A stretch of DNA of 64,000 bases from Bacillus sp. REN16 (lineage in GTDB: Bacteria > Bacillota > Bacilli > Bacillales > Bacillaceae_L). A model generated the notes under the pieces. The model did no database searches and was not told the DNA's origin. It was given only the letters and a program-made list of their open reading frames with translations. The DNA lies in the NCBI RefSeq assembly GCF_020731355.1, contig NZ_JAJFZK010000002.1:62001-126000 (forward strand), read 5' to 3'. The translations under genes and the position numbers were made by a program. Shown piece after piece: positions 6,723-19,383 of this stretch (position 1 is its first letter; the number at the start of each line of letters is the position of its first letter).

Positions 6723-8260
6723 AGTCCTACCCCCTTGTCGTTGCTAGAAGAATAGTTTTCTTCTAACGTTGCACGACTCCACTTTTTAAGTGAAAACACA
6801 ATTCCGAGTACAATTACTCCAATAGCAATAAATACACCTGGGAAGAGGATAAATGAAGTTGCATAGCCCTCATAGTTTCCAGATTCAAAATCGAATGTTT
6901 GTAGGATATTTTGCTTGAAAAGGTCAAACATCATATACCCTAATACGATTGGTGTTACAATTCCCAGACAGAATTTCCACCATCCGCCGGCACGCATATC
7001 TGAAACTGCATTCGCATGAGCTTGTAATGGATTCATTTGCCTGAAGACCCATGCAATTAGAATAACTTCAACTAATCCTGCAACCGCGATACCAAATTGG
7101 TTGATGAAGTAGTCAACAACATCTAGGAAGTATAAGCCTCCATTTGTTGAATAAAGAATTGAAATAAGCGATGCTAAACCAGCACCATATAGCACAGCTT
7201 TGTTACGAGTAAGCTTAAATTTATCTTGAACTGCTGCGATAAATACCTCACAGATAGAGATAAGTGATGTTAATCCAGCAAATACTAATGATAAGAAGAA
7301 GAGTGCTCCGAAAAATTCACCAAATGGCATTTGGTTAATAATTTGTGGAAACACTGCAAACGCAAGTCCTACACCAGCAGTTGCAACTTCGTCTACTGGT
7401 ACTCCAGCTTGAGTCGCCATAAAGCCTAATGCAGCGAATACACCAATACCCGCTAATAATTCAAATCCTGAGTTTGCAAAACCAGTAATAAATGCGTTGT
7501 TCACGACATCGGACTTCTTTGGTAAATAACTTGCATAAGTAATCATAATTGCAAAACCAATTGATAAACTAAAGAAAATATGTCCGTATGCTGCAACCCA
7601 TACCTTACCGTCCATAATTGCATCCCAGTTTGGTTGGAAGAAGGAATTTAAGCCTGCGCCCGCTCCTTCTAATGTAACGGCACGAATAACGATAATTGTA
7701 AAGATAACCAATAATGCTGGGATAAAGATTCTATTTGCTTTTTCAATACCTTTTTTAACACCTTTAAATAATATAAATAGTGTAATTGCCCAAACCACAA
7801 CTAGCGGACCGAAAACCCCAAGCACTGGTGCCCCAACATCTCCGGGCGTTTCAGCTAAATGTAAATATTTAGAGAAGAGGAACCCCCCTGTATCTTCGCC
7901 CCATGCCTTATTAAACGAAAAGAACGTATAAGAAATTGCCCAAGCAATAATTACCGCATAATAAGTGGCAATAACAAATGAAATAAATACCTGCCACCAA
8001 CCTAGCCACTCCATTTTTTTATTTAATCGGAAAAATGACAGTGGTGCTGATCCTCTAAACTTTTGGCCAATCGTGAATTCAAGAATTAGGATTGGTATTC
8101 CGGCCGTTAAGATGGCAAAAAGGTATGGAAGAAAGAATGCTCCTCCTCCATTTTCATAAGCAACATATGGAAACCTCCATATATTACCCAGTCCTACCGC
8201 GGAACCGATGGCTGCTAGAACAAAGCCTGCCCGCGTTCCCCACTGTGGACGATTCTCCAT
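6719..8260 (-). CDS. metP: Sodium-dependent NSS family transporter, MetP-type (methionine/alanine uptake)
   Basis: The start is the ATG at 8260, with GGGAGG upstream; a longer frame to 8314 lacks a binding site. The 513-residue protein starts MENRPQWGTRAGFVLAAIG, and SAVGLGNIWRFPY is the sodium- and substrate-binding TM1 signature of the NSS (SLC6) family. About twelve membrane helices are visible. The coupled metS gene downstream points to the MetP branch, which takes up methionine and alanine with sodium. A near-consensus sigma A promoter precedes it. It is separated from the metNIQ ABC importer, so the genome has two candidate methionine uptake systems. Confidence 0.88.
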   Translation of the reverse strand: MENRPQWGTRAGFVLAAIGSAVGLGNIWRFPYVAYENGGGAFFLPYLFAILTAGIPILILEFTIGQKFRGSAPLSFFRLNKKMEWLGWWQVFISFVIATYYAVIIAWAISYTFFSFNKAWGEDTGGFLFSKYLHLAETPGDVGAPVLGVFGPLVVVWAITLFILFKGVKKGIEKANRIFIPALLVIFTIIVIRAVTLEGAGAGLNSFFQPNWDAIMDGKVWVAAYGHIFFSLSIGFAIMITYASYLPKKSDVVNNAFITGFANSGFELLAGIGVFAALGFMATQAGVPVDEVATAGVGLAFAVFPQIINQMPFGEFFGALFFLSLVFAGLTSLISICEVFIAAVQDKFKLTRNKAVLYGAGLASLISILYSTNGGLYFLDVVDYFINQFGIAVAGLVEVILIAWVFRQMNPLQAHANAVSDMRAGGWWKFCLGIVTPIVLGYMMFDLFKQNILQTFDFESGNYEGYATSFILFPGVFIAIGVIVLGIVFSLKKWSRATLEENYSSSNDKGVGL

Positions 8261-8370
8261 AAATAAACCTCCCTTTTTCCACTTTAGTCTATTAACGCGA
8301 TAGTCCTTTAGCACTAGACTGAAGATGGAAAGTTTTTTAAATTCAGATTATTGTCTATAATCTATCTATT

Positions 8371-8399
8371 AGTATAGCCAGTCTTTACTGACGTGTCAA
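8371..8399 (-). promoter_or_regulatory. Sigma A promoter of metP-metS
   Basis: On the minus strand TTGACA (8399-8394), a 17-base spacer, then TATACT (8376-8371). The 110-base leader to the ATG shows no S-box motif. Confidence 0.8.
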
Positions 8400-8430
8400 A
8401 AGGTTATTTTAAAATTAGAATTACTTTTTA

Positions 8431-8464
8431 TAAAAAAAAGACAAAGGTTCTATTTCCCCTGTCT
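8431..8464 (-). terminator. Terminator of the NhaC-family gene
   Basis: On the minus strand GACAGGGG pairs with CCTTTGTC (two G-T pairs), followed by eight T. It separates the antiporter gene from metP-metS. Confidence 0.75.
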
Positions 8465-8511
8465 CATAACATAGTATTTACATTCGCTTATTAAAATTTT
8501 GGATAGTATTT

Positions 8512-10095
8512 TTAAGCCTTTTCTCTGTTTTTCGTTGTGATTACAAAAATAGTAAATAAGACCAAAGTAGTCAGCAAACCTAATAATGTACTTTCTGTTA
8601 AACCTAGTACTACATAACCCATTGCTGCAAAAATAGCCGAGAAAATGGCATACGGCAGCTGTGTAATCACATGATCAATTAGGTGGCTTCCAGCACCTGT
8701 CGAAGAAAGAATCGTTGTATCTGAAATTGGCGAACAATGATCTCCAAATACAGATCCCGCTAAGACAGAAGCAAGAGCAGGCAGCATTAAAGTAAGGTCT
8801 GAAGCTGCTGCGATATCCCCTGCGATTGGAAGCATCATTCCGAAAGTTCCCCAAGATGTTCCTGTAGCAAACGCCATAATACCCGCTACAACAAATAGGA
8901 TGACAGGTAAAAATGCAATATTTAAGTTTGATTTTTCAACAATTCCCGCTAAATATTTTCCAGTTTCAATTTGCCCAATTAAGTCAACAATCACCCATGC
9001 AAATATTAAAATATAAACAGCTGGAAGCATTGATTTAATCCCCTCGATGATTCCTTGCGGAAGAAGATTTAAGCTTACTGCATTCTTTGCATAGACTTGA
9101 ACTAGAAACAATCCTAAAGTAACAATAATGCCAAGTAATCCACCATATAATAGGGATCCAGTTACGTCCGTGTTTTCCAACACACTAATGATCGTGACAT
9201 TACCTTCTGATGCTTTATAGCCTGTCCAAAATAAGGCACCAACTGTACCAACAACTAGTGCTATGATTGGCCAAACTAAATCACCAACAGACCCTTTTCC
9301 GCTTTGAGGCAATTCTTGTTTTAACTCACCTAGCACTGGCTTTTCGGGATCAACTAGCACTCCCGTTTCCACTGCACGATTTTCATGTACTCTCATATTT
9401 CCGATATTAATATTAAAAACTGCAACAGCAATCACCATTAACATAGCTGATACAACATATAAATTCATAGGAATAATTTGTATAAAAGCGGATAACGGCG
9501 AATACTCAGTAATGCCATGTGTTACTAAGATTGGTGCAATAATTGCAATAATGTATGCACCCCAGCTTGAAATTGGTGAAACAACACAAATTGGAGCAGA
9601 TGTCGAATCGATTATATAAGCCAGTTTCGCACGGGAAACCTTATTGCGATCTGTAATTGGTCTGCTAACCTGTCCAACAGCCAACGCATTAAAATAATCA
9701 TCAATAAAAATAATAATCCCCAAAACAGCAGCTAACAACTGTGCGCCTGTTCTTGTTTTTACCCTTTTCCCGGCCCATTCTCCAAAGGCACGACTTCCTC
9801 CAGAGATGGAAATGAAAGCTGTGATAATTCCTAATAGGAATAAAAAGAAGATAATATATACATTCCATGTATTTAGTGCCCCTTCTGAAACAAAGACTGC
9901 TTTAAAGCTATTCCAAATGGTAAGAGCTATGTTTTCTAGCCAGGCACCGATTCCATCATTTAGTAATACATTTCCGTGTAAAACAACTGCCGCCGTTACG
10001 ATTCCGACTCCAAGTGAAAGCAGAACTCTGCGGGTTAAGACCACCATAAGAAGGGCAATGATTGGCGGGATGATTGAATAAATAGTTCCAGACAT
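8512..10095 (-). CDS. NhaC-family Na+/H+ antiporter-like membrane protein
   Basis: The ATG at 10095 follows GGAGGAAC; the product is 527 residues and begins MSGTIYSIIPPIIALL. About twelve to thirteen hydrophobic segments are present. FIDDYFNALAVGQVSRPITD, ICVVSPISSWGAY and SVFGDHCSPISDTTILSS are conserved in the NhaC antiporter superfamily, where acidic residues in the membrane bind cation. Some NhaC-like proteins carry organic anions or amino acids instead, so the substrate is open. It has its own terminators on both sides. Confidence 0.82.
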   Translation of the reverse strand: MSGTIYSIIPPIIALLMVVLTRRVLLSLGVGIVTAAVVLHGNVLLNDGIGAWLENIALTIWNSFKAVFVSEGALNTWNVYIIFFLFLLGIITAFISISGGSRAFGEWAGKRVKTRTGAQLLAAVLGIIIFIDDYFNALAVGQVSRPITDRNKVSRAKLAYIIDSTSAPICVVSPISSWGAYIIAIIAPILVTHGITEYSPLSAFIQIIPMNLYVVSAMLMVIAVAVFNINIGNMRVHENRAVETGVLVDPEKPVLGELKQELPQSGKGSVGDLVWPIIALVVGTVGALFWTGYKASEGNVTIISVLENTDVTGSLLYGGLLGIIVTLGLFLVQVYAKNAVSLNLLPQGIIEGIKSMLPAVYILIFAWVIVDLIGQIETGKYLAGIVEKSNLNIAFLPVILFVVAGIMAFATGTSWGTFGMMLPIAGDIAAASDLTLMLPALASVLAGSVFGDHCSPISDTTILSSTGAGSHLIDHVITQLPYAIFSAIFAAMGYVVLGLTESTLLGLLTTLVLFTIFVITTKNREKA

Positions 10096-10171
10096 GATGT
10101 GTTCCTCCAGTATTGATTTTTCATGAAAGACCAACCTTATATGATAAAAGAAGTTACTCTTTTCTTATAAA

Positions 10172-10212
10172 TAAAAAAGAGAGTAATGATAGAAAAAAAT
10201 CATCATTACTCA
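10172..10212 (-). terminator. Terminator of yunB
   Basis: On the minus strand GAGTAATGA and TCATTACTC form a stem around a T-rich loop, followed by CTTTTTT. Confidence 0.8.
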
Positions 10213-10292
10213 CTGTATACATTTTTAGATTTCCTTTTGTAGTATAATTTATAACACTCTATAAAACAACTATTTTAGTATAGTATTTTTCG

Positions 10293-11051
10293 TTAGTCTG
10301 TTGGGAACTCAATCGAAGGTGACGATTCACTTCCATTATTATAAAACTCAGGAACATCGTGCAAAATGTTTTGATTAATAACAGGAACAATCGTTTCGAT
10401 TTCTATTTCTCCTGTTGTAAATGGTAAAATAACCTGCATCGTTACTGTGGCTAGTACATTGTATTGAAACCATCCATTGTTAATTCCCCACTCGTCAATT
10501 CTTCCTTGCGGGGTCGTTTCCCCAAATCCGACCATATGGAAGCGTATCGGAATTTCTGGACCTAAGTTCCCTAAGATGGAGTTATTTGTTGCCTCCCCAA
10601 GGGGCACCTTAAAGACAAATCCTGTTTGCCCAGTTGCATTATCTTTTTCAATTTCTAAATCGGGGTATTCAAGTTTATTAATTTCTCCTTCATTTACATA
10701 CTTTAAGTATTTCTCAATATTACTTAACGTGTTTGTTGCCATTTTATTGACAATCTGAGTATTGTAGCTGATTACCTTACCATTTTCATCCGTTTGTACA
10801 AAGCTTAAATCCTCTTGGATTAATTCTTCCTCATTTATTTGTTGGTTAATTGCACTTTTAATAACATTAGCAGCAATTCTCTTTGTTTCGTTTTCAGCAT
10901 ATGCCATAAGTGCAGGCTCAATCGCCTTATTCACAATAAATACGCCGATCAACGTCGAGAAGATAAAAAAGACAATTGTTAGTAAAAAGACGTAACGAAA
11001 TGGCAAGGGCCCTTTCCTTCTTGGTTGTAGGCGACGTCTGAATTTTGCCAA
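10293..11051 (-). CDS. yunB: Sporulation protein YunB
   Basis: The 252-residue protein starts at TTG 11051, the only start near the strong GGGGGGAT site. Residues 1-18 are basic, followed by one membrane helix (YVFLLTIVFFIFSTLIGVFIV). The rest is probably outside the membrane, including PIRFHMVGFGETTPQGRID and a C-terminal domain ending in INQNILHDVPEFY. This matches YunB, a sigma E-dependent protein reported to be needed for normal sporulation in B. subtilis, biochemistry unknown. The ribosome binding site lies in one arm of a perfect palindrome (11058-11098). Confidence 0.88.
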   Translation of the reverse strand: MAKFRRRLQPRRKGPLPFRYVFLLTIVFFIFSTLIGVFIVNKAIEPALMAYAENETKRIAANVIKSAINQQINEEELIQEDLSFVQTDENGKVISYNTQIVNKMATNTLSNIEKYLKYVNEGEINKLEYPDLEIEKDNATGQTGFVFKVPLGEATNNSILGNLGPEIPIRFHMVGFGETTPQGRIDEWGINNGWFQYNVLATVTMQVILPFTTGEIEIETIVPVINQNILHDVPEFYNNGSESSPSIEFPTD

Positions 11052-11057
11052 ATGAAA

Positions 11058-11098
11058 ATCCCCCCTTACATGCTAATTGTATGCAAGTAAGGGGGGAT
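11058..11098 (-). promoter_or_regulatory. Palindrome hiding the yunB ribosome binding site
   Basis: ATCCCCCCTTAC (11058-11069) and GTAAGGGGGGAT (11087-11098) are perfect 12-base inverted repeats. TGC and GCA extend the stem past single bulged A residues. In the yunB mRNA the 3' arm contains the GGGGGGAU Shine-Dalgarno, directly before UUUUCA and the UUG start. The hairpin could block initiation or act as a weak terminator for transcription from yunC. Confidence 0.65.
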
Positions 11099-11246
11099 GT
11101 ACGATAACTATTTATAGAACATAAGGATCAAAGACTAAGAAGGCAATTTACTGATGTCTTCGTCTTTGTGACCCATATCGTGGGGGTCTAAGTTTCGGTG
11201 GTGACAGTCCTTTTTATATTATAAACCTTCTGTGAGGTCCTGTGTA

Positions 11247-11549
11247 TTAGATCATTTTTAATAAGGCGTCTTTGCCCTTCATTCCGATTTTGATGCCACG
11301 GTTCTCGGCTTCGTATGTGATTGATTCAAGAGGGGCATCCAGTAATTGCTCGATTGTACGAACACCAACTGCCCTACCAGCAATAATGCCACGTTCTTTT
11401 AGTTTTTCATTTAGTAGTGCAACATCAAGAGCTCCACACATAATGTAGCCATTTTCATTTGTGACTGCCATAAAATTTGTCTTTGGTAGTTTAACGGTAA
11501 TGGCTGTAAATTGATGATTATCAATTAATATTGGTGTCATTGTGACCAT
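11247..11549 (-). CDS. yunC: DUF1805 protein YunC
   Basis: The start is the ATG at 11549, ten bases after AAAGGAG; the upstream in-frame GTG is too close to that site. The 100-residue protein contains TAITVKLPKTNFMAVTNENG, GYIMCGALDVALLNEKLKER and AGRAVGVRTIEQLLDAPL, the hallmark of YunC/DUF1805, a small alpha/beta protein. The conserved Cys in IMCGALD is present. The function is unknown. It lies between yunD and yunB as in B. subtilis. Bases 11100-11246 downstream hold no gene I can support. Confidence 0.9.
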   Translation of the reverse strand: MVTMTPILIDNHQFTAITVKLPKTNFMAVTNENGYIMCGALDVALLNEKLKERGIIAGRAVGVRTIEQLLDAPLESITYEAENRGIKIGMKGKDALLKMI

Positions 11550-11659
11550 TCCTAGCACACTCCTTTCCTTACTAAGTTATGTGTCTGGAAAGAAAATTGT
11601 GTTAGAAATGGGTACTTGCCATGGACCTATCTTTAGCGTATATCTTTAGACTAGGAGTC

Positions 11660-13063
11660 TTATATCGTTTTACCGATTGATTTTATTTTTTTTGCTAAAA
11701 GGTCCCTTAAGAATTCTGGCATATAATATTTTTTATCCTTGGAATCCCGTATAGCAGGAAAAAGGGATCCGAAAGTAAACATATCAATGGTCGCGATTGA
11801 ATACGTTTTATCTGGATCAAGCTCTTCACCATTTATTTTGATATCCGTGATATGGACCAGTCCATCCGATAGCTTAGTTGTTTCAATCTCAATTCCGTCA
11901 TACACCATTTTGCCCATAACCTCTCCACGGAAGCCTAGGCCTTTGATTCTTAGTTTTTCCATTTCCTCCGTGTTGGATTGTAAAATGATTTCTTTCAATT
12001 CATCACCTTTTATCCGAACCTTGCAAGGGTTAATTGGATGCGGGCAAATTCGATGCAGGTCTTCTCGGGTTACTTTTCCAGCTGGAAGCGAATCAAGCAA
12101 CAGCCCCGCATTCACCATCGATATGTCGCCACCACACCATTCACGGAGCACCTCCGCTAAAAGCATAGAAAAAGAGGTTTTTGCAAACCAATCACTTATG
12201 AGTGGTTCATCTATTTCTGCAATAATATCGTTTTTTAATAGTTGTTTACTTTCCAATAAGTACTGTGAAAGGATTTCATTCGTTTCTTTGCTCTCAGGAA
12301 GTGATTTAGTTAGGATTACATTTGCTGTACTTTCGATTAGCTTTTTTTGATTTGAATCGATTTTAAGAGTAACATGTCCAATGTAATTCCCATACTTTTG
12401 CGCACAGCATAACAATGTATTGTTTATTCTTTTTCCTTGTTCTAACAGGTGATGGGTGTGCCCGCCAAGGAGAACGTCCACTTCTGGAAAATCTCTAGCA
12501 ATTTGTTCGTCCTCATTAATTCCTAAATGGGACATTAATAATATCATATCTGTTTTATCTTTTATTTCTTCAAGTGTTTCCCTTAATACAGCAAGTGCAT
12601 CTTTGATATTCCACCCAAGAAGCTTATACAATCCAATATAATGAACTGTTAAACCAATGATTCCAATTTTAAAACCACTTGGCAATACGTAAATATCATA
12701 GGGCCAAGCCCAGCTTGGCAGCTTTCCATTTTGGTCAAAAAGATTGGCAAGCAACACCTTAAATTCAGCTTCTTTATATAAGGAATCAAGATATTCATAG
12801 GACATCGTAATCCCTTCATTGTTTCCAATTGTTGCATAATCATATTGCAGCTGGTTTAAAAGTTTAACATTCGTTTTTCCATAGGAAGCTTCTGAAATCG
12901 GGTGAAAACGATCAATATGGTCACCGATATCAAGTAACAGCATTTCTTCCTTGTTTTGTTGGTGGAGCTGTCTCATCTCCGTTATATATTTTGTGATTTT
13001 AGGCCAACGATCAAAATGGCTATGGAGATCGTTTGTATGATAAATATGTACTGTTTCAATCAT
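11660..13063 (-). CDS. yunD: Metallophosphoesterase / 5'-nucleotidase family protein YunD
   Basis: The 467-residue protein starts at ATG 13063 after GGAGGTG. The N-terminal metallophosphatase domain (about 1-270) has the metal ligand motifs HTNDLHSH near residue 9, DIGDHID near 45, GNNE near 78, a central MSHLG and GGHTHH near 200. The C-terminal 5'-nucleotidase domain runs from about 300, with VNAGLLLDSLPAGKVT and the substrate region GLGFRGEV. No signal peptide is present, so unlike typical UshA-type 5'-nucleotidases it should be cytoplasmic. The substrate is unproven. Confidence 0.9.
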   Translation of the reverse strand: MIETVHIYHTNDLHSHFDRWPKITKYITEMRQLHQQNKEEMLLLDIGDHIDRFHPISEASYGKTNVKLLNQLQYDYATIGNNEGITMSYEYLDSLYKEAEFKVLLANLFDQNGKLPSWAWPYDIYVLPSGFKIGIIGLTVHYIGLYKLLGWNIKDALAVLRETLEEIKDKTDMILLMSHLGINEDEQIARDFPEVDVLLGGHTHHLLEQGKRINNTLLCCAQKYGNYIGHVTLKIDSNQKKLIESTANVILTKSLPESKETNEILSQYLLESKQLLKNDIIAEIDEPLISDWFAKTSFSMLLAEVLREWCGGDISMVNAGLLLDSLPAGKVTREDLHRICPHPINPCKVRIKGDELKEIILQSNTEEMEKLRIKGLGFRGEVMGKMVYDGIEIETTKLSDGLVHITDIKINGEELDPDKTYSIATIDMFTFGSLFPAIRDSKDKKYYMPEFLRDLLAKKIKSIGKTI

Positions 13064-13096
13064 CTCTTCACCTCCAATACAAAACCTCGTTAAGGA

Positions 13097-13945
13097 TTAA
13101 CTAAAAAAGTCTAATTGCCGTGGGGCAAGACCTTTATATTCGATTCCAAGCATGTCGATAAATTGCTTCGCATTGTCTGCAGCATCTCCACCAGAGTTAT
13201 TATTGAATAATACATAGATGGTTTCACTTTCTTGACCCAGCATATGGATATGGTTGATCCATTCTTCTAGCTCTTTCTTATTATACTTATATAAGTACCT
13301 GACATCACGCCAATTGCCTTCGTTTGGTTTCGTCCATCCATGAACATTGCGCCCATGAAATCGTACAAGTGTTTTATTTTGGTCAGTTGGATGAAGGACC
13401 ATTGGTATGGAACCAGAGCCAGCCTGTGGTTCGTCGCAGATACTGTGAATCCAACCTTCTTGTTCCATAAATAATAAAGTTTGAACTTTCAGTTGTGGTG
13501 AAAACCATGATTGATGGCGAAATTCAAGAGCTACCGGGATATCTTTCATCTGATCCTTGCACCATCTTAAATAGTCTACATTTTCACGTTTACAATCATA
13601 CCACGGTGGAAATTGAAATAAAACCATGGCCAGCTTGTTTGCTTGCTTATACGGTTCAAGTGACAAACGAAATGCATCAAACATATCTTTTCTTGATTCA
13701 AAGGGTATTTCTCCACGCAGATGTCCTGTCATTCCCTGGTAGGCTTTGACAATGAATTGAAAAGAACCAGGTGTATTTCTTACCCATTTTTCTATGTTCC
13801 GTTTTGGTTGAATCGCGTAGAAGGATGTATCCACTTCAACGATTGGAAAATGACCTGCATATTCCTTTAATTTATCTTTTGGCGATGTACCAGCAGCATA
13901 TAGGCTATCATGGTCACCCCAGCCCGTTACACCGATGTAAATCAT
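13097..13945 (-). CDS. yunF: DUF72 family TIM-barrel protein YunF
   Basis: The start is the ATG at 13945, following GGAGGTGAAACC; the frame is open further upstream without a binding site. The 282-residue product begins MIYIGVTGWGDHDSLY, and EVDTSFYAIQ, FQFIVKAYQGMTGH, VALEFRHQSWF and LVRFHGRN are conserved blocks of DUF72, a TIM-barrel family related to xylose-isomerase-like enzymes. The enzymatic activity is unknown. In B. subtilis yunE lies between yunD and yunF; it is missing here and yunF follows yunD directly, 33 bases apart. Confidence 0.9.
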   Translation of the reverse strand: MIYIGVTGWGDHDSLYAAGTSPKDKLKEYAGHFPIVEVDTSFYAIQPKRNIEKWVRNTPGSFQFIVKAYQGMTGHLRGEIPFESRKDMFDAFRLSLEPYKQANKLAMVLFQFPPWYDCKRENVDYLRWCKDQMKDIPVALEFRHQSWFSPQLKVQTLLFMEQEGWIHSICDEPQAGSGSIPMVLHPTDQNKTLVRFHGRNVHGWTKPNEGNWRDVRYLYKYNKKELEEWINHIHMLGQESETIYVLFNNNSGGDAADNAKQFIDMLGIEYKGLAPRQLDFFS

Positions 13946-14050
13946 GGTTTCACCTCCATTACTCTTATATATATTATTCATTTTAACACTTAGGGGAAGG
14001 TTTTTAATACATAACGCTTCACTTTTGGGATGATTACCTTTTATAGCAAA

Positions 14051-14087
14051 AATCAAAAACAAGGCAAGGGTTTCCCCTTGCCTTGTA
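14051..14087 (-). terminator. Terminator of the suf operon
   Basis: ACAAGGCAAGGG (14059-14070) pairs with the complementary arm ending at 14086. On the minus strand it is followed by a TTTTTGATTTTT tract. Confidence 0.88.
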
Positions 14088-14111
14088 AATCAACATTTTT
14101 AATTGTTGGTA

Positions 14112-15509
14112 TTAACCAATAGAACCTTCCATCTCGAACTTTATGAGTCTGTTCATCTCAACAGCGTATTCCATTGGAAGCTCTTTTGTAAATGGCTCGA
14201 TAAAGCCCATTACGATCATTTCAGTTGCTTCTTGTTGAGAAATACCACGGCTCATTAGATAGAATAATTGTTCTTCAGATACTTTTGATACCTTTGCTTC
14301 GTGCTCTAATGAAATATTGTCATTTAGGATTTCATTGTATGGAATTGTATCAGATGTTGACTGATTATCCATGATTAATGTATCACATTCAATATTTGAG
14401 CGAGCACCATCAGCTCTACGGCCAAAGTGTACAATTCCACGGTATGTTACTTTACCACCATGTTTTGAAATTGATTTCGAAACGATTGAAGATGTTGTAT
14501 TTGGTGCAAGGTGAGTCATTTTCGCACCTGCATCCTGGTGTTGACCTTTACCAGCGATTGCGATAGAAAGTGTCATACCACGAGCACCTTCACCTTTAAG
14601 GATACATGCTGGGTATTTCATTGTTAACTTAGAACCGATGTTACCATCAACCCATTCCATTGTTCCATTTTCTTCAACAACAGTACGTTTTGTAACTAAG
14701 TTGTAAACATTGTTAGCCCAGTTTTGGATGGTTGTATAACGGCAATACGCATCCTTTTTAACAATAATCTCAACTACCGCACTGTGAAGTGAGTTTGTTG
14801 TATAAACAGGAGCTGTACATCCTTCAACATAGTGTACACTTGCACCTTCATCAACAATAATTAATGTACGCTCGAATTGTCCCATGTTTTCAGAGTTGAT
14901 ACGGAAATATGCTTGCAGTGGTGTATCAACCTTGATGCCAGGTGGTACATAGATGAATGATCCACCAGACCAAACAGCTGAGTTCAATGCTGCGAACTTG
15001 TTATCGGTTGGAGGAATTACCTTTGCCCAGTGCTCACGGAAAATGTCTTCATTTTCTTTAAGAGCTGAATCTGTATCTTTAAATACAATTCCAAGTGCTT
15101 CAAGGTCTTCCTTCATGTTGTGGTAAACAACCTCTGATTCGTACTGAGCAGAAACACCAGCAAGGTATTTTTGTTCAGCTTCAGGAATACCTAATTTATC
15201 GAAAGTAGCCTTAATTTCTTCAGGTACTTCATCCCAAGACTTTTCAGATTTCTCAGATGGTTTTACGTAATACGTAATTTCATCAAAGTTTAAGCTGTTT
15301 AAGTCTCCGCCCCATTGTGGCATTGGCATTTTATAGAAATGCTCTAAAGACTTAAGACGGAAATCTAACATCCATTGTGGTTCTTCTTTCATTCGAGAGA
15401 TTTCTTCAACAATCTCTTTTGTTAAACCACGTTCTGAACGGAAGATTGAAACGTCTTTATCTGCAAAGCCATATTTATAATCGCCGATTTCAGGCATTTT
15501 CTTTGCCAT
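14112..15509 (-). CDS. sufB: Fe-S cluster scaffold protein SufB
   Basis: SufB forms the SufBC2D (or SufB2C2) scaffold on which Fe-S clusters are assembled. The 465-residue protein has the right-handed beta-helix core of the SufBD family and the N-terminal element [19 protein letters not shown]. The invariant Cys region [16 protein letters not shown] and the C-terminal [22 protein letters not shown] are intact. It is the last gene of the five-gene suf operon, and its start (ATG 15509) follows GGAGTG. Confidence 0.95.
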   Translation of the reverse strand: MAKKMPEIGDYKYGFADKDVSIFRSERGLTKEIVEEISRMKEEPQWMLDFRLKSLEHFYKMPMPQWGGDLNSLNFDEITYYVKPSEKSEKSWDEVPEEIKATFDKLGIPEAEQKYLAGVSAQYESEVVYHNMKEDLEALGIVFKDTDSALKENEDIFREHWAKVIPPTDNKFAALNSAVWSGGSFIYVPPGIKVDTPLQAYFRINSENMGQFERTLIIVDEGASVHYVEGCTAPVYTTNSLHSAVVEIIVKKDAYCRYTTIQNWANNVYNLVTKRTVVEENGTMEWVDGNIGSKLTMKYPACILKGEGARGMTLSIAIAGKGQHQDAGAKMTHLAPNTTSSIVSKSISKHGGKVTYRGIVHFGRRADGARSNIECDTLIMDNQSTSDTIPYNEILNDNISLEHEAKVSKVSEEQLFYLMSRGISQQEATEMIVMGFIEPFTKELPMEYAVEMNRLIKFEMEGSIG

Positions 15510-15542
15510 AATACATTCACTCCATTCTTATTTGAGAGAGTT

Positions 15543-18494
<2,952 letters not shown>

Positions 18495-18511
18495 AATAAT
18501 CCTCCTAACGC

Positions 18512-19297
18512 TTACGCTTCTTGATCTACAGTTTCATCTTCAATTCCTAGTTCTTGCTTGATCCAATCGTATCCTTCTGCTTCCAGACGTTGTGCAAGCT
18601 CTGGTCCGCCAGATTTAACAACACGTCCTTGCATCATAACGTGTACTTTATCTGGTGTAATATAGTTAAGTAAGCGTTGGTAGTGAGTGATGATTAAGCA
18701 ACCAAACTCTTCTCCGCGCATTTCATTAATTCCTTTTGAAACTACCTTTAATGCATCAATATCAAGTCCAGAGTCAATCTCATCAAGGATTGCAATCTTC
18801 GGCTGAATCATCATTAATTGTAGAATTTCATTACGCTTCTTTTCCCCGCCTGAGAAGCCTTCGTTAAGATAACGTTGAGCCATGTCAGGATCCATTTCTA
18901 AATAGTCCATATTTTTGTCCATTGTACGGATGAACTTCATTAGTGAGATTTCATCGCCTTCTTCACGTCGTGCATTAATTGCAGATCGAAGGAATTCAGC
19001 ATTTGTAACACCACTAATTTCACTTGGATATTGCATTGCTAGGAAAAGACCAGCGCGTGCACGCTCATCAACTTCCATTTCTAATACATCTTCACCATCT
19101 AAAGTAACGCTACCACTTGTAACCTCATATTTAGGATGACCCATGATTGCAGATGATAATGTTGATTTACCTGTACCATTCGGTCCCATGATTGCGTGAA
19201 TTTCTCCGCCTTTTATTTCAAGATTTACTCCTTTTAAAATCTCCTTGCCTTCAATTTCGACATGAAGATCCTTAACAACTAAAGTTGATCCTGCCAT
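18512..19297 (-). CDS. sufC: ABC-type ATPase SufC of the Fe-S scaffold
   Basis: The ATG at 19297 is preceded by GGAGGTAG; the product is 261 residues beginning MAGSTLVVKDLHVEIEGKEIL. Walker A is GPNGTGKST near residue 37, the signature motif is FSGGEKKRNE, Walker B is KIAILDEIDSGLD, and the switch His is in LIITHYQ. SufC ATP hydrolysis drives changes in the SufB-SufD core. It is the first gene of the operon sufC-sufD-sufS-sufU-sufB, with the promoter and palindromes at 19336-19453. Confidence 0.95.
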   Translation of the reverse strand: MAGSTLVVKDLHVEIEGKEILKGVNLEIKGGEIHAIMGPNGTGKSTLSSAIMGHPKYEVTSGSVTLDGEDVLEMEVDERARAGLFLAMQYPSEISGVTNAEFLRSAINARREEGDEISLMKFIRTMDKNMDYLEMDPDMAQRYLNEGFSGGEKKRNEILQLMMIQPKIAILDEIDSGLDIDALKVVSKGINEMRGEEFGCLIITHYQRLLNYITPDKVHVMMQGRVVKSGGPELAQRLEAEGYDWIKQELGIEDETVDQEA

Positions 19298-19335
19298 AAC
19301 TACTACCTCCATTAGACAAAAAATATTTTGTATAG

Positions 19336-19356
19336 TTTTGACAAATAAAGTCAAAA
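19336..19356 (-). promoter_or_regulatory. Palindrome in the suf leader
   Basis: TTTTGAC, seven-base loop, GTCAAAA: a perfect 7+7 inverted repeat between the promoter and sufC, about 40 bases before the ATG. It could be an operator or an mRNA hairpin. Confidence 0.5.
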
Positions 19357-19383
19357 CTCTATTCTCATTTTATTCTCATTACA

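Noticed and set aside
11140-11210. Short Pro/Arg-rich frame on the minus strand between yunC and yunB (ending GSQRRRHQ)
   Set aside because: An AAAAAGGA site precedes it, but only a CTG could serve as start and the product is about 19 residues; not enough support for a gene.
11739-12350. 203-codon open frame opposite yunD
   Set aside because: Shadow frame without a start signal; yunD motifs are intact on the other strand.
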